Origin: Paracoccaceae bacterium
Lineage (GTDB): Bacteria > Pseudomonadota > Alphaproteobacteria > Rhodobacterales > Rhodobacteraceae
Assembly (NCBI GenBank): GCA_014762635.1
Contig: JABURR010000060.1
Location: 1-41,634, forward strand
Direction of reading: 5' to 3'
Length of the DNA: 41,634 nucleotides
The translations under genes were made by a program, and so were the position numbers. How positions within the stretch are numbered: the stretch's first letter is position 1; each line of letters begins with the position of its first letter. Under the pieces are notes generated by a model. The model was not told the origin of the DNA, searched no databases, and worked only from the letters and a program-made list of their open reading frames with translations. Shown here piece after piece: positions 16,050 to 24,644 of this stretch.

Positions 16050-16684
16050 CCGACCAGATCGATGACGGGGCCCTCGGGGCCCCGTCGACACCCACAACCT
16101 TCATCCGCCACCTCACCGGAGGGCTGTCCATGGAAACTTTCGCCGCATTTGCTGCCCGGCTCTTCGGTATCGCTCTCGTCGCCCTGTCGATCTTTGTCTC
16201 GGTCGAAACCGTGGCTCGGAAGCTTTTCAATTTCTCGTTCGAAGGGGCCGACGAACTCGGCGGCTACGTGCTCGCCGTCGGATCGAGCCTGGCTTTCGTC
16301 GTTGCCCTTGTCGACCGCGCCCACATTCGTATCGATGTCCTGCATAGCCGGTTTCCGAAGCGCCTGCAGGCGATCATGGACTGGTTCTCGATCGTCTCGA
16401 TGGCCGTTCTCGGGCTGTTCATTCTCTATGTGGGGCGCATCGTAATCGTCGATACGATGGCTTACGGATCAACCGCACCGACCCCCTGGGCGACGCCGCT
16501 GATCTGGCCACAGGCCGCCTGGTACGGCGCGCTTTGCCTCTTCGCGCTCTCGGCCATCTACCTCGCGATCCGCGCCACGGTGCACGTCATCAATGGCCGC
16601 CTCGACCAGGTGGGCGCCGAATTCCATCCGAAGGGTGCCATCGAGGAACTCAAAGAAGAAATGAGCGACCTCGAGCGCCGATAG
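16046..16684 (+). CDS. TRAP transporter small permease (DctQ family)
   Basis: Small membrane subunit, 212 residues, starting at the ATGA overlap with the binding-protein gene. There are four hydrophobic segments, at roughly 33-55, 70-90, 112-134 and 152-175, as in the DctQ family; ARKLFNFSFEGADELGGY is a recognisable DctQ block. The cytoplasmic tail of about 30 residues is charged (EELKEEMSDLERR). It associates with DctM to form the sodium-coupled transporter. It is translationally coupled upstream; 61 bases separate it from dctM. Confidence 0.9.
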   Translation: MTDQIDDGALGAPSTPTTFIRHLTGGLSMETFAAFAARLFGIALVALSIFVSVETVARKLFNFSFEGADELGGYVLAVGSSLAFVVALVDRAHIRIDVLHSRFPKRLQAIMDWFSIVSMAVLGLFILYVGRIVIVDTMAYGSTAPTPWATPLIWPQAAWYGALCLFALSAIYLAIRATVHVINGRLDQVGAEFHPKGAIEELKEEMSDLERR

Positions 16685-16745
16685 GCGGCGCTTCGGTCAA
16701 CAGCACAGGCGGGGCGCGGGGCGCTCCGGATCAAGGGAGAAAGTC

Positions 16746-18056
16746 ATGGGTGTTGGATCGGTTTTCGTAGGCTTCTTCGGGATGATGGGGCTCCTCCTCA
16801 TGAGCTTCCCGATCGCCGTCATCATGGTGGTGCTGGGCGTGATTGGCGGCGTGATGCTGTTCGGCTGGCCGCTGCTCAATTCGATGGGCCCGGTCATCTG
16901 GGGCGTGCAGAATGAGAACATACTGACCGCCATTCCGCTTTTCATCCTGCTCGGGGAATTGCTCCTGAGAAGCGGGATCGCCGACCGGATGTACGGCGCG
17001 CTCGCGCTCTGGCTGAGCCGACTTCCGGGCGGTCTGCTGCACACGAATATCGGCTGCTGCTCGCTCTTTGCGGCGACGTCCGGCTCTTCAGTCGCGACCG
17101 CCGCGACCGTGGGCACCGTGGCACTCCCCAACCTCAAGGCCCGCGGATACGGCTCGCGCCAGGCCCTCGGCTCCCTGGCGGCCGGCGGCACCCTAGGCAT
17201 CCTGATTCCGCCTTCGGTCAATCTGCTGATCTACGGCTCGCTCGCCAACGAGTCGATCGGTCAACTCTTCATTGCAGGGATCATTCCCGGCATCCTGTTG
17301 ACCCTTCTCTTTATGGTCTATATCGCTGCCGAATCCTTCGTCATACCGGTCTCCGCGGAAACTGGTGAAGAACTGACAATCCAGCTGTCAGAGAAGATCG
17401 CCGGGCTGAAGCACCTCGTCCCGCCGGCGATCATCTTCGCCGTTGTCATGGGGTCGATCTATTTCGGCATCGCGACACCGACTGAATCAGCAGCGCTCGG
17501 CGTCGTCGCCGCGCTGGCCTTCGCCGCTCGCGAAGGTAAACTCAGCCTCGAATTTTTCGACAACTGCTTCCGGCAGACCGCGAAAACCACCGGCATGATC
17601 CTCCTGATCATCACGGCCGCCTTCATGCTTAACGTGACACTGGCCTTGGGCGGGATCGCCCAGACAATGACCGAATGGGTCGCGTCGTTCGATCTGTCGC
17701 CTGCAATGCTCCTGATGGCGCTGATCGTCTTCTACCTGTTCCTTGGCATGTTCATGGACGTGCTCTCGATGCAGGTCCTGACGATCCCAGTGGCGCTGCC
17801 CATCGTCACGGCCGTCGGCATCGACCCGATCTGGTTCGGCATCTTCATCGTTCTGATGTGCGAACTGGGCATGATCACGCCGCCAGTTGGGATGAACCTC
17901 TACGTGGTGCAGGGTGTGCGCACCGATGGCGGACCGTTCCGCGACGTTGTCATGGGGGCCATTCCCTATGCGCTGATCATGGTGCTTTTCACGATCCTGC
18001 TGATCTTCGTGCCCGAGATCGTGACCTGGCTTCCTGAAACCATGAGCGGACGCTGA
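16746..18056 (+). CDS. TRAP transporter large permease (DctM family)
   Basis: Large membrane subunit of 436 residues with about 12 membrane segments, carrying the transport path. Family blocks include the N-terminal MSFPIAVIMVVLGVIGG, IPLFILLGELLLRSGIADRMY, GTLGILIPPSVNLLIYG (the conserved PPS half-helix) and MITPPVGMNLYVVQG near the C-terminus. AGGGAGAAAGTC immediately upstream supplies the ribosome-binding site. Only 4 bases separate its stop from the amidase start, linking import and the amidase closely. Confidence 0.93.
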   Translation: MGVGSVFVGFFGMMGLLLMSFPIAVIMVVLGVIGGVMLFGWPLLNSMGPVIWGVQNENILTAIPLFILLGELLLRSGIADRMYGALALWLSRLPGGLLHTNIGCCSLFAATSGSSVATAATVGTVALPNLKARGYGSRQALGSLAAGGTLGILIPPSVNLLIYGSLANESIGQLFIAGIIPGILLTLLFMVYIAAESFVIPVSAETGEELTIQLSEKIAGLKHLVPPAIIFAVVMGSIYFGIATPTESAALGVVAALAFAAREGKLSLEFFDNCFRQTAKTTGMILLIITAAFMLNVTLALGGIAQTMTEWVASFDLSPAMLLMALIVFYLFLGMFMDVLSMQVLTIPVALPIVTAVGIDPIWFGIFIVLMCELGMITPPVGMNLYVVQGVRTDGGPFRDVVMGAIPYALIMVLFTILLIFVPEIVTWLPETMSGR

Positions 18057-18060
18057 AACC

Positions 18061-19479
18061 ATGGCTGGTGAACTCTGGCAACTCGGGGCAGCCGATCTTT
18101 CGGCTGCCTATCGCTCTGGCGAGACCGATCCTAGCGAAGTCGTCTCCGAACTCGCCGATCGCATCGAAACCCTCAACCCTGTGCTCGACGCCTACGTCGC
18201 CCTTGCCCCGGACCTTGAGGCGCAGGCCGAGGCGTCGCTCAGGCGCTACCGGGAAAACGCCCCTCTGTCGCATCTCGACGGCGTACCTATCGCGGTGAAG
18301 GACAACTTGCATGTGGCGGGCCTGCCGACCGCCTGGGGCGGCGCAACCTTTTCCGGCACTCCGGAAGCGGATGAACTGCCGGTGGCGCGGCTCCGCGCTG
18401 CAGGCGCGATCCTCGTCGGCAAGACCAACACGCCCGAGTTCGCGGTGGAGGGATATACCGCGAACGCCCGGTTCGGCGTGACACGGAATCCATGGGATCC
18501 GGCACTCACGCCAGGAGGCTCGTCCGGGGGAACCGTCTCGGCCTTGGCCGCAGGTCTTGCAACGCTTGGCATCGGAACGGACGGTGGCGGTTCGACCCGA
18601 CGGCCCGCCGGACATACCGGGCTCTACGGGCTGAAGCCGACCATCGGTCGGATCGCCCGCGCCGGCGGTTTGCCGCAGGTGCTCATGGATTTCGAGGTCA
18701 TCGGGCCTTTTGCCCGCAGCCCCGATGATCTTCGCCTTCTCTACAGCACGCGGGCCGGGCCAGACCGGCGTGACCCGGTTTCCCGATGCGTACCGTCTTT
18801 CACGCGCCTAGATGCGCCCCTGCGCGTCCTCTTTGTTCCAAGGCTCGGGTCTCATCCCTGCGATCCTGCCATCCTGTCGGCAACGCGCGACCTCGCGCGG
18901 CGGCTCGCGGAGGCCGGTCACGATGTCGAGGAGTCCGACCTCCCTCTCGACCTCGCAGAAATCGACGCTTTCTGGGGCGCGTTTGCACAGATTGGCCTCG
19001 CCCATCTGCGCGAGACCGTCCCAGCCATGCACGAGAACGCCGGCGCGCTTTACCTCGCGATGGCGGACACAGGTGCCGCGATCCCCGCCTCATCGCTTTT
19101 CGGTGCCATTGGCGCGGTGCATCGGTTGCGCGCCGCGACCTCTCGGTTGTTTGGCGACTGGGACATCATCCTGATGCCGACGGCCGCCGCGCAACCGTGG
19201 TCGGCCGAACAGAGCCATCCCGAAGAAATCGACGGTCAGCCCGTTGGTCCCCGCGGGCACGCGATCTACACGGGGTGGGTCAATGCCTCCGGACACCCCG
19301 CCATCGCGGTGCCGGCCGGATTTGACGCTGCCGGACTGCCCATCGGATGTCAGTTGATCGGAGACCTGGGGTCTGAGGATCTGCTTTTGGACGTGGCGAG
19401 CTCTCTGTCGGACCCGACCGGCACGTGGCGCTGGCCTGAGCTCGCGTTGCGCTCAGGAGGCGGTGTTCAGGCGAAGTGA
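18061..19479 (+). CDS. Amidase (amidase-signature family)
   Basis: Amidase-signature hydrolase, 472 residues. The Ser-cisSer-Lys triad can be placed: Lys80 in GVPIAVKDN, the Ser154/Ser155 pair in PGGSSGGT, and nucleophile Ser178 in GTDGGGSTRRPA. GLYGLKPTIGRI follows as in relatives. It is probably a cytosolic small-amide hydrolase and not GatA, because no gatB or gatC is present and the gene is in a TRAP operon. It could release a free acid for the decarboxylase-like enzyme or act on an N-carbamoyl or amide substrate. Its 3' end overlaps the convergent hydratase gene by 27 bases. Confidence 0.9.
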   Translation: MAGELWQLGAADLSAAYRSGETDPSEVVSELADRIETLNPVLDAYVALAPDLEAQAEASLRRYRENAPLSHLDGVPIAVKDNLHVAGLPTAWGGATFSGTPEADELPVARLRAAGAILVGKTNTPEFAVEGYTANARFGVTRNPWDPALTPGGSSGGTVSALAAGLATLGIGTDGGGSTRRPAGHTGLYGLKPTIGRIARAGGLPQVLMDFEVIGPFARSPDDLRLLYSTRAGPDRRDPVSRCVPSFTRLDAPLRVLFVPRLGSHPCDPAILSATRDLARRLAEAGHDVEESDLPLDLAEIDAFWGAFAQIGLAHLRETVPAMHENAGALYLAMADTGAAIPASSLFGAIGAVHRLRAATSRLFGDWDIILMPTAAAQPWSAEQSHPEEIDGQPVGPRGHAIYTGWVNASGHPAIAVPAGFDAAGLPIGCQLIGDLGSEDLLLDVASSLSDPTGTWRWPELALRSGGGVQAK

Positions 19480-20220
19480 CACTTCGCCGAACCCGTCGAT
19501 CCGGCCCAGAATGTCGATCCCGGCTTTCACATAGGGCAGGCCGTTCAGCGAACCGGTAATGACGATCTGACCTGTCTGCAGTCCTCCGCAGTGGTCTCCG
19601 ATCATCTCTTCGAGAACGAGGAAGTTCTCGAACGCGTCGCCACCGGGCACGTTCGCGTCCCCATCCAGAACCCGCTCATCCCCGAGGTCGAGCCCCGCCG
19701 ACACGGGGCCAAGAGCCAGGGATGTCCAATCCGTGATCGGCGTTCCGACGACGAGGCCCCCATTGATCTGGTTGTCCGCGAGTTTGAGCACAGGCGTCAC
19801 ATCCATCGGCAGCCGGGTCCGGACGATTTCGATCACGGGAAGGGCGGACAGGCATTTTGCGATCGCATCCCGGCGGTCCGGAAACGCCCTGTCCGGGAGC
19901 GGTCGCTCGATCCGGAAGCCGACCTCGAGCTCGATGCCGATATCTTCGTCTGACGGGACATCAAGGACTGCCGGTGCGGTCAGAATGTCCTTGCGGAAGA
20001 TCGGGGCCATGATCCGCGGTGCATCGGGCTTGTTGGCAACCTTGAAGCCGCCAATCTGACCGATGGTACGTGCAACTTCCGCCTGTATCCTATAGGCCTC
20101 CTCCACGGTCAAATCGAGTTGACGAGCGACATCGCCTGCGACCGGGCGACCGGCACGCCGGGCTTCCAGAAGTGCCGAAACAAGAATGGAGACGGTGTCT
20201 TTCGTGGGTGAAAAATTCAT
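19453..20220 (-). CDS. 2-keto-4-pentenoate hydratase/decarboxylase-family protein
   Basis: Member of the fumarylacetoacetate-hydrolase superfamily, MhpD/HpaH-DmpH branch, 255 residues. Metal-binding glutamates fit Glu97 and Glu99 (GIELEVGF) and Glu131 (VIEIVRTR), and Lys60 in GGFKVA matches the conserved lysine of MhpD. These Mg-dependent enzymes hydrate 2-hydroxypentadienoates or decarboxylate 4-oxalocrotonate in meta-cleavage pathways. No ring-cleavage dioxygenase is nearby, so it may work on a different 2-oxo acid. It is divergent from the GntR regulator at 20329 and overlaps the amidase end by 27 bases tail to tail. Confidence 0.88.
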   Translation of the reverse strand: MNFSPTKDTVSILVSALLEARRAGRPVAGDVARQLDLTVEEAYRIQAEVARTIGQIGGFKVANKPDAPRIMAPIFRKDILTAPAVLDVPSDEDIGIELEVGFRIERPLPDRAFPDRRDAIAKCLSALPVIEIVRTRLPMDVTPVLKLADNQINGGLVVGTPITDWTSLALGPVSAGLDLGDERVLDGDANVPGGDAFENFLVLEEMIGDHCGGLQTGQIVITGSLNGLPYVKAGIDILGRIDGFGEVSLRLNTAS

Positions 20221-20328
20221 TTGAGGCTTTTCTTTCAGTGAGATGCAGATAGGTTAATTATATATATAGGTGGACTGTGCGACAAGCGCATTCGCCGGGC
20301 AGGGACAGGCGCGAGGGAGGATTTCGCG
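20221..20328. promoter_or_regulatory. Divergent promoter between hydratase and GntR regulator
   Basis: The 108-base gap contains an AT run, TTAATTATATATATAGG, around 20254-20270, the only promoter-like stretch here, serving two divergent genes. Autoregulation by the GntR protein through this region is likely by analogy with FCD regulators, but no clear palindrome beyond the TATATATA run is visible. Confidence 0.4.
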
Positions 20329-21063
20329 ATGAAGACACGAAGGTCGGACCATCCGCGGCGGCGGGTCGGTCGTCGAGGCAAGGTCGCCATCAGCAGGGTG
20401 CCGCTTCATGAACAGGTCGCCGATGAAATCCGGCACATGATCGTTTCCGGCGAGCTGGTTCCGGGAGAGAAGATCCGTGTCTCAGAGCTCGCCGAAGACC
20501 TTGACGTGTCGCTGACACCGTTGCGGGAAGCGCTGAAGATCCTAGACAAGGATGGGCTCGTCGAGCTGATGACGAACCGCGGTGCGCGGGTCTCGGATAT
20601 CTCGGTCGAGAGCACGCGCAGCCTCTTCGAAGTGATCTCGCGGCTCGAAGCGTTGGCCGCCGAGCTTGCGGCGAGCCGGATTACCGAACACGAGATGGCG
20701 AGCCTTGAGGATCTTCATGCCCAGATGCGTGAACGCCACGAGGCCGGCGATCTTCCTACCTATTTCGACCTGAACCGGCGGATACATGATTTGGTCGTTG
20801 CAGCCGCCAAGAACCCCGACCTCGCGCGCGTCAGGACCAGCCTCGCCTTTCATGTCGAGCGCGCGCGGTTCCTGTCTGTTGCGACCGAGGGGCATCGCGA
20901 GAAATCGATGCAGGATCATGATCGACTGATGGTTGCGCTTCGCGCGCGAGATGCGGCGGCCGCTCATGACGTCTGGCGGGAGCACCTTGAACGGGCCGGC
21001 AATGAGACCTGTCGCCTCGTGGGGCTCTGGAAGAAAGAGACGGAGACGACCGCTGCGGAATAA
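20329..21063 (+). CDS. GntR-family regulator, FCD subfamily
   Basis: Transcription factor of 244 residues: a winged-helix DNA-binding domain at about 22-90 with the GntR signature (SELAEDLDVSLTPLREALK at 52-70 and NRGARVSD at 83-90), then an all-helical FCD ligand domain (about 95-235) with FDLNRRIHD, whose Asp/His residues usually bind a metal and a carboxylate ligand. It is clearly paralogous to the regulator at 23896-24633 (shared TPLREALK, LFEVI, EALAAELA, IHD). It probably controls the hydratase gene and the module 2 TRAP operon. The basic N-terminal extension (KTRRSDHPRRRVGRRGK) is unusual but short. Confidence 0.92.
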   Translation: MKTRRSDHPRRRVGRRGKVAISRVPLHEQVADEIRHMIVSGELVPGEKIRVSELAEDLDVSLTPLREALKILDKDGLVELMTNRGARVSDISVESTRSLFEVISRLEALAAELAASRITEHEMASLEDLHAQMRERHEAGDLPTYFDLNRRIHDLVVAAAKNPDLARVRTSLAFHVERARFLSVATEGHREKSMQDHDRLMVALRARDAAAAHDVWREHLERAGNETCRLVGLWKKETETTAAE

Positions 21064-21066
21064 AAG

Positions 21067-21089
21067 TGGCCGGGCGCGAGGCCCGGCCA
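21067..21089 (-). terminator. Terminator hairpin between convergent genes
   Basis: Perfect 9-bp stem TGGCCGGGC/GCCCGGCCA with a 5-base loop. On the minus strand it is followed by CTTTTATT, so it fits a rho-independent terminator for the aminotransferase; on the plus strand the tail is not T-rich. Confidence 0.72.
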
Positions 21090-21114
21090 AGTCTGCGGGG
21101 AGGAAAGGTTGATC

Positions 21115-22308
21115 CTAGGCGGCGCGATGCGCCACGTCTTCGTTCGATCCGACAGTCAGAAAATCGATCGCGGCTTGTACGCCGCCCTTCTTGTGCGGGA
21201 TTTCCGCACGGGACAGGCCGATCTCGATTCCCGACAACGTGCCAAGCAGCATCAGGTCGTTGAAATCGCCCAAGTGACCGATCCGGAAAACACGATCTTG
21301 AAGCCGGCCCAGGCCGTTGCCGAGCGACATGTTCAGCTCGGTATGGATTATCCGGCGCAGGTTGTCGGCGGAGTGGCCCTCCGGCACCATCACGGCGGTC
21401 AGGACCGGCGAGTAGTGCTCAGGGACACGGCAAAGCACTTCGAGCCCCCATTTCTCGACCGCGCGTCGCGTCGCGGCACCGTGGCGCGCGTGGCGCGCAT
21501 ATACGGCCGCGAGGCCTTCCTCGTGCAGCATATCGAGAGCCTCGACGAGGCCGTAAAGCATGTTGGTCGCCGGTGTGTAAGGAAAATATCCGGTCTTGTT
21601 CGCGGCGATCATCTCGTCCCAATCCCAAAACGATCTCGGCAGGCGGGCATCGCGGGAGGCCGTCTTGGCTTTCTCACTGACCGCGTTGAAGGACAAGCCC
21701 GGCGGCAGCATCAACCCCTTCTGGGAGCCGCCAACCGTGACGTCGACGCCCCAATCGTCATGGCGGTAATCAACGGAGCCAAGCGACGAAATCGTATCGA
21801 CCATGAGCAAGGCTGGATGCCCGACGGCGTCGATCGCAGCGCGCACTGCGGCGATGTCCGAGGTGCAGCCGGTCGAGGTCTCGTTGTGAACCACGCAAAC
21901 GGCCTTGATCTCGTGAGCTGTGTCAGCGCGCAGGCGTGCCTCGATGCCAGCGACATCCGCTGCCTGGCGCCAATCCGTCTCGATAACTTCCGGTTCGAGA
22001 CCGAGCCGTGCCGATAGGCGATTCCAGAGCCGGGCGAATTGCCCGGTCTCGCACATCAGTACACGGTCACCGGGCGACAGAGTGTTCACCAGCGCCGCTT
22101 CCCAGGCTCCGGTGCCGGAGGCTGGATAAATGATGACGTCGCTGGCGGTGCCGAAGATGGTCTTCATCCCGTCCAGCGCGCGTCTTCCGAGATCGCCAAA
22201 TTCCGGGCTCCTGTGATCCATCGTCTGGAAGTCGATGGCGCGCAGCACCCGGTCCGGAACGGTGCTCGGTCCGGGGATCTGCAGGAAGTGGCGGCCTGGT
22301 TTGCGCAT
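21115..22308 (-). CDS. Class V aminotransferase (serine/aspartate/alanine-glyoxylate type)
   Basis: PLP-dependent aminotransferase of 397 residues in the alanine/serine-glyoxylate group. N-terminal IPGPSTVPDRVL and TMDHRSPEF, the phosphate loop YPASGTGAWEAAL, Asp171 (LLMVDTISSLGS) and Schiff-base Lys197 in GGSQKGLMLPPG are all present. The overall pattern also recalls aspartate-glyoxylate aminotransferase BhcA, but no other bhc gene is here, so the substrate is open. It has its own promoter region (22309-22489) with palindromes and its own terminator, so it is a separate unit downstream of the hydantoinase. A role in moving the amino group from the released amino acid to glyoxylate or another 2-oxo acid is reasonable. 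Confidence 0.88.
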   Translation of the reverse strand: MRKPGRHFLQIPGPSTVPDRVLRAIDFQTMDHRSPEFGDLGRRALDGMKTIFGTASDVIIYPASGTGAWEAALVNTLSPGDRVLMCETGQFARLWNRLSARLGLEPEVIETDWRQAADVAGIEARLRADTAHEIKAVCVVHNETSTGCTSDIAAVRAAIDAVGHPALLMVDTISSLGSVDYRHDDWGVDVTVGGSQKGLMLPPGLSFNAVSEKAKTASRDARLPRSFWDWDEMIAANKTGYFPYTPATNMLYGLVEALDMLHEEGLAAVYARHARHGAATRRAVEKWGLEVLCRVPEHYSPVLTAVMVPEGHSADNLRRIIHTELNMSLGNGLGRLQDRVFRIGHLGDFNDLMLLGTLSGIEIGLSRAEIPHKKGGVQAAIDFLTVGSNEDVAHRAA

Positions 22309-22442
22309 AGTCGGAGTCTCCAGAATCAGAATGACGTGATATCCGCAGGTTGGACTAATTTGTATAAATTATCAAATTTAATATAACAAACTGAAACTAA
22401 ATACGTAAAGTGCACTTTACCTAGGGAATTTGCATGATTGGA
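22309..22442 (-). promoter_or_regulatory. Aminotransferase promoter with two perfect palindromes
   Basis: AT-rich stretch upstream of the aminotransferase. It contains TAATTT-GTAT-AAATTA at 22356-22371 and the perfect 16-base palindrome GTAAAGTGCACTTTAC at 22405-22420. Both are candidate operators, most simply for one or both GntR/FCD regulators. TGTATAAA is shared with the promoter of the module 2 operon (14109-14116). Confidence 0.6.
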
Positions 22443-22469
22443 CGGGCCAGGCAACGCGCCTTTGGCCCG
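22443..22469 (-). terminator. Hairpin after the hydantoinase gene
   Basis: CGGGCCA at 22443-22449 pairs with TGGCCCG at 22463-22469, with an inner GGC/GCC extension. It lies 21 bases after the hydantoinase stop on the minus strand, with no clear T-run. It probably ends or attenuates the hydantoinase operon before the aminotransferase promoter. Confidence 0.5.
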
Positions 22470-22489
22470 ACCAAATCCAGCGGGGCCGC

Positions 22490-23899
22490 CTAAAGTGCCG
22501 TGTCCGGCACGCCGCACGGTAGGAACCGGCCGCGGCCCTCTTCTGCGCAGAGTTCTCCCCCGCGGATCAGAACTTCGCCTCGCTGCAACACGACCTCGGG
22601 CCAGCCTGTAATGCGCCGTCCCTCGTAGGGCGTGTAGTCCACATTGTGATGCAGCTGCGCGTTGCTGATCGTCACCTCGCGCTCGGGATCCCAGATCGCG
22701 ATGTCCGCATCGGCACCAATGGCGATGGTACCCTTGCGCGGGTAGAGCCCGTAGAGCCTCGCCGGATTGGTGGCGGTGAGCGCCACGAACTGGTTCAGTG
22801 AAATCCGCCCGCGGCCAACCCCTTCGGAGAACAGCAGCGGGAGGCGGGTTTCGACTCCGGGAATGCCGTTCGGGACATGAACGAAACTTGCGCCCTCGCC
22901 CCGAAGTTTCTTTCCGGTACCACTGTCGTACTTGAAAGGCGCATGGTCCGAGGAAAATACCTGAAAGGTGCCGTTGGCCAGCCCGCGCCAAACAGAAGCC
23001 TGGCTTTCGGCATCCCGCGGCGGTGGTGAACAGATGTGCTTTGCGCCTTCGAACCCGTCGAGATCGAGATCGTCCCGGGTGAGCAGGATGTATTGCGGAC
23101 AGGTTTCGGCAAAGACCTTGAGACCCTTCGAGCGGGCGTGTGCGATCTGGTCCATCGCCTCGCCGCCGGACACATGTACGACCAGCATCGGCACATCGAC
23201 GATCTCGGCCAGCGAGATCGCGCGGTGCGTCGCTTCACGCTCCGCGATCGCTGGTCGGGCGTCCGCGTGAAAGCGCGGGGCGGTTTGACCCGCCCGTTCC
23301 AGAGCCTCGGTCAACCATGCAATGGCGTCGGAGTTTTCTGCATGGATCATCGTCAGAGCACCTTCGCGCTTGGCGAGTGCCAGAACTTCGATGATTTCGC
23401 GATCGTTCAGCTTGAGGTCGTCATAGGTCGTGTAGATCTTGAATGAGGTATAGCCCTCCCGGATCAGCGCTGGCAGCTCTTGCCCCAGCACCTGCGGATT
23501 CGGGTCGGTCACGATCAGGTGGAAAGCGTAGTCGATCACCGACTTGCCGTCTGCCCGCTGGTGATAATCGTCGACCGCCGCCCGCAGGGACTGCCCCTTC
23601 TGCTGGCACGCAAACGGGATCACCGTGGTCGTTCCGCCGAAGGCCGCCGATCGAGGGCCACTCTCGAAGTCATCGGCCATGACCGACCCATCCGAGGACG
23701 GCTGATCAAAATGGCAATGCGCATCGACGCCGCCGGGCAGCACGAGCCGACCCGACGCGTCAATGTCCTCGTCGCCTGGCCCCAGATCCTGCCCAATGGC
23801 GACGATGGTGCCGTCGCGAATACCAATATCCGCATCGAAGATGTCGGCCGCCGTAGCGATCCTGCCGCCGCGGATGACGAGGTCGAATGCCTTGCTCAT
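22490..23899 (-). CDS. Hydantoinase/dihydropyrimidinase
   Basis: Cyclic amidohydrolase of 469 residues. The dinuclear metal site is complete: His61 and His63 (DAHCHFD), the likely carboxylated Lys154 (SFKIYTTYDD), His in MIHAEN, His in VVHVSGG and Asp in SSDHAPF. The family opens hydantoin or dihydropyrimidine rings to N-carbamoyl amino acids. No N-carbamoylase (HyuC) is in the window, so the ring-opened product would need another hydrolase, perhaps the amidase at 18061-19479. Its ATG overlaps the stop of the GntR regulator gene (ATGA). It is the last gene of the leftward operon that starts with the TRAP transporter at 28215. Confidence 0.9.
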   Translation of the reverse strand: MSKAFDLVIRGGRIATAADIFDADIGIRDGTIVAIGQDLGPGDEDIDASGRLVLPGGVDAHCHFDQPSSDGSVMADDFESGPRSAAFGGTTTVIPFACQQKGQSLRAAVDDYHQRADGKSVIDYAFHLIVTDPNPQVLGQELPALIREGYTSFKIYTTYDDLKLNDREIIEVLALAKREGALTMIHAENSDAIAWLTEALERAGQTAPRFHADARPAIAEREATHRAISLAEIVDVPMLVVHVSGGEAMDQIAHARSKGLKVFAETCPQYILLTRDDLDLDGFEGAKHICSPPPRDAESQASVWRGLANGTFQVFSSDHAPFKYDSGTGKKLRGEGASFVHVPNGIPGVETRLPLLFSEGVGRGRISLNQFVALTATNPARLYGLYPRKGTIAIGADADIAIWDPEREVTISNAQLHHNVDYTPYEGRRITGWPEVVLQRGEVLIRGGELCAEEGRGRFLPCGVPDTAL

Positions 23900-24633
23900 T
23901 GGAACTCCTGTGTGCTTGTTGCCTCGATCGCAGCGGCGCTGTCGGAACGGCCGGTGCGCTGCGAGAGAAGCTCGATGGTTTGATCGCCTGACGCGATCAG
24001 GTGTATACGCCGGGCGCGGTCCGGATCCCGGTCGGCAAAGGCCGCCATCAGATCGAAGTGTTCACGCAGGCCTTCGCTCCGCCGTTCGGCCCGGCCCAAA
24101 GCGAGATAACGAACCCGCTCGGCCTGCTGCGCCAGCCGGCCACGTTGCTCGCTGAGGATCGGATTGCGGGCGAAGTCGACGATCCGGTCATGGATGGTTC
24201 GATTCATCTCGAAATAGCCGGCCCTGTCTGCGGTCCCGGCCAAGGCCTGCATGTTGTCATGCAGCGACCGAAGCTCGGCGCGCTCGGCATCGGTCATCCT
24301 GCGACAGGCGAGTTCCGCCGCAAGAGCCTCGATTCCCGCGATGACTTCGAACAGATGCCGCGTGTGTTTTTCCGAGACCGGAGAGACGGATGCGCCGCGG
24401 TTTGGGGTCAGATCGATCAGGTTCTCAGTCGGCAGGAGTTTCAGCGCCTCGCGAAGCGGCGTCACGGAAACCCCGATTTCCTCTGCCAGCGCACCGATCG
24501 AAAGTTTCACCCCGGGCTCCAGACGACCGGTGATGATGCGGTCGCGCAAATCGGCGGCGACCCGAACGTGCAGCAGCTTTCGGCTGAGTCTCGTGGCCGA
24601 CGTCCTGCGTGCGGTATCGGAAGCGGAACTCAT
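23896..24633 (-). CDS. GntR-family regulator, FCD subfamily
   Basis: Transcription factor of 245 residues from the ATG at 24633, which has GAAGGG about 8 bases upstream. The open frame runs on to 25023, but that part lies inside the racemase-like gene in another frame and has no family motif. The winged helix covers about 22-85 with GALAEEIGVSVTPLREALK, and the FCD domain about 90-230 with FEMNRTIHD. It is paralogous to the regulator at 20329-21063. It lies inside the operon between the racemase-like gene and the hydantoinase, so it is co-transcribed with its likely targets. Confidence 0.9.
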   Translation of the reverse strand: MSSASDTARRTSATRLSRKLLHVRVAADLRDRIITGRLEPGVKLSIGALAEEIGVSVTPLREALKLLPTENLIDLTPNRGASVSPVSEKHTRHLFEVIAGIEALAAELACRRMTDAERAELRSLHDNMQALAGTADRAGYFEMNRTIHDRIVDFARNPILSEQRGRLAQQAERVRYLALGRAERRSEGLREHFDLMAAFADRDPDRARRIHLIASGDQTIELLSQRTGRSDSAAAIEATSTQEFQ

Positions 24634-24644
24634 GTGCTGGCCCT

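Noticed and set aside
18061-19479. Glutamyl-tRNA amidotransferase subunit GatA
   Set aside because: The amidase-signature triad is shared, but no gatB or gatC accompanies it and it is coupled to a TRAP permease gene, which points to catabolism.
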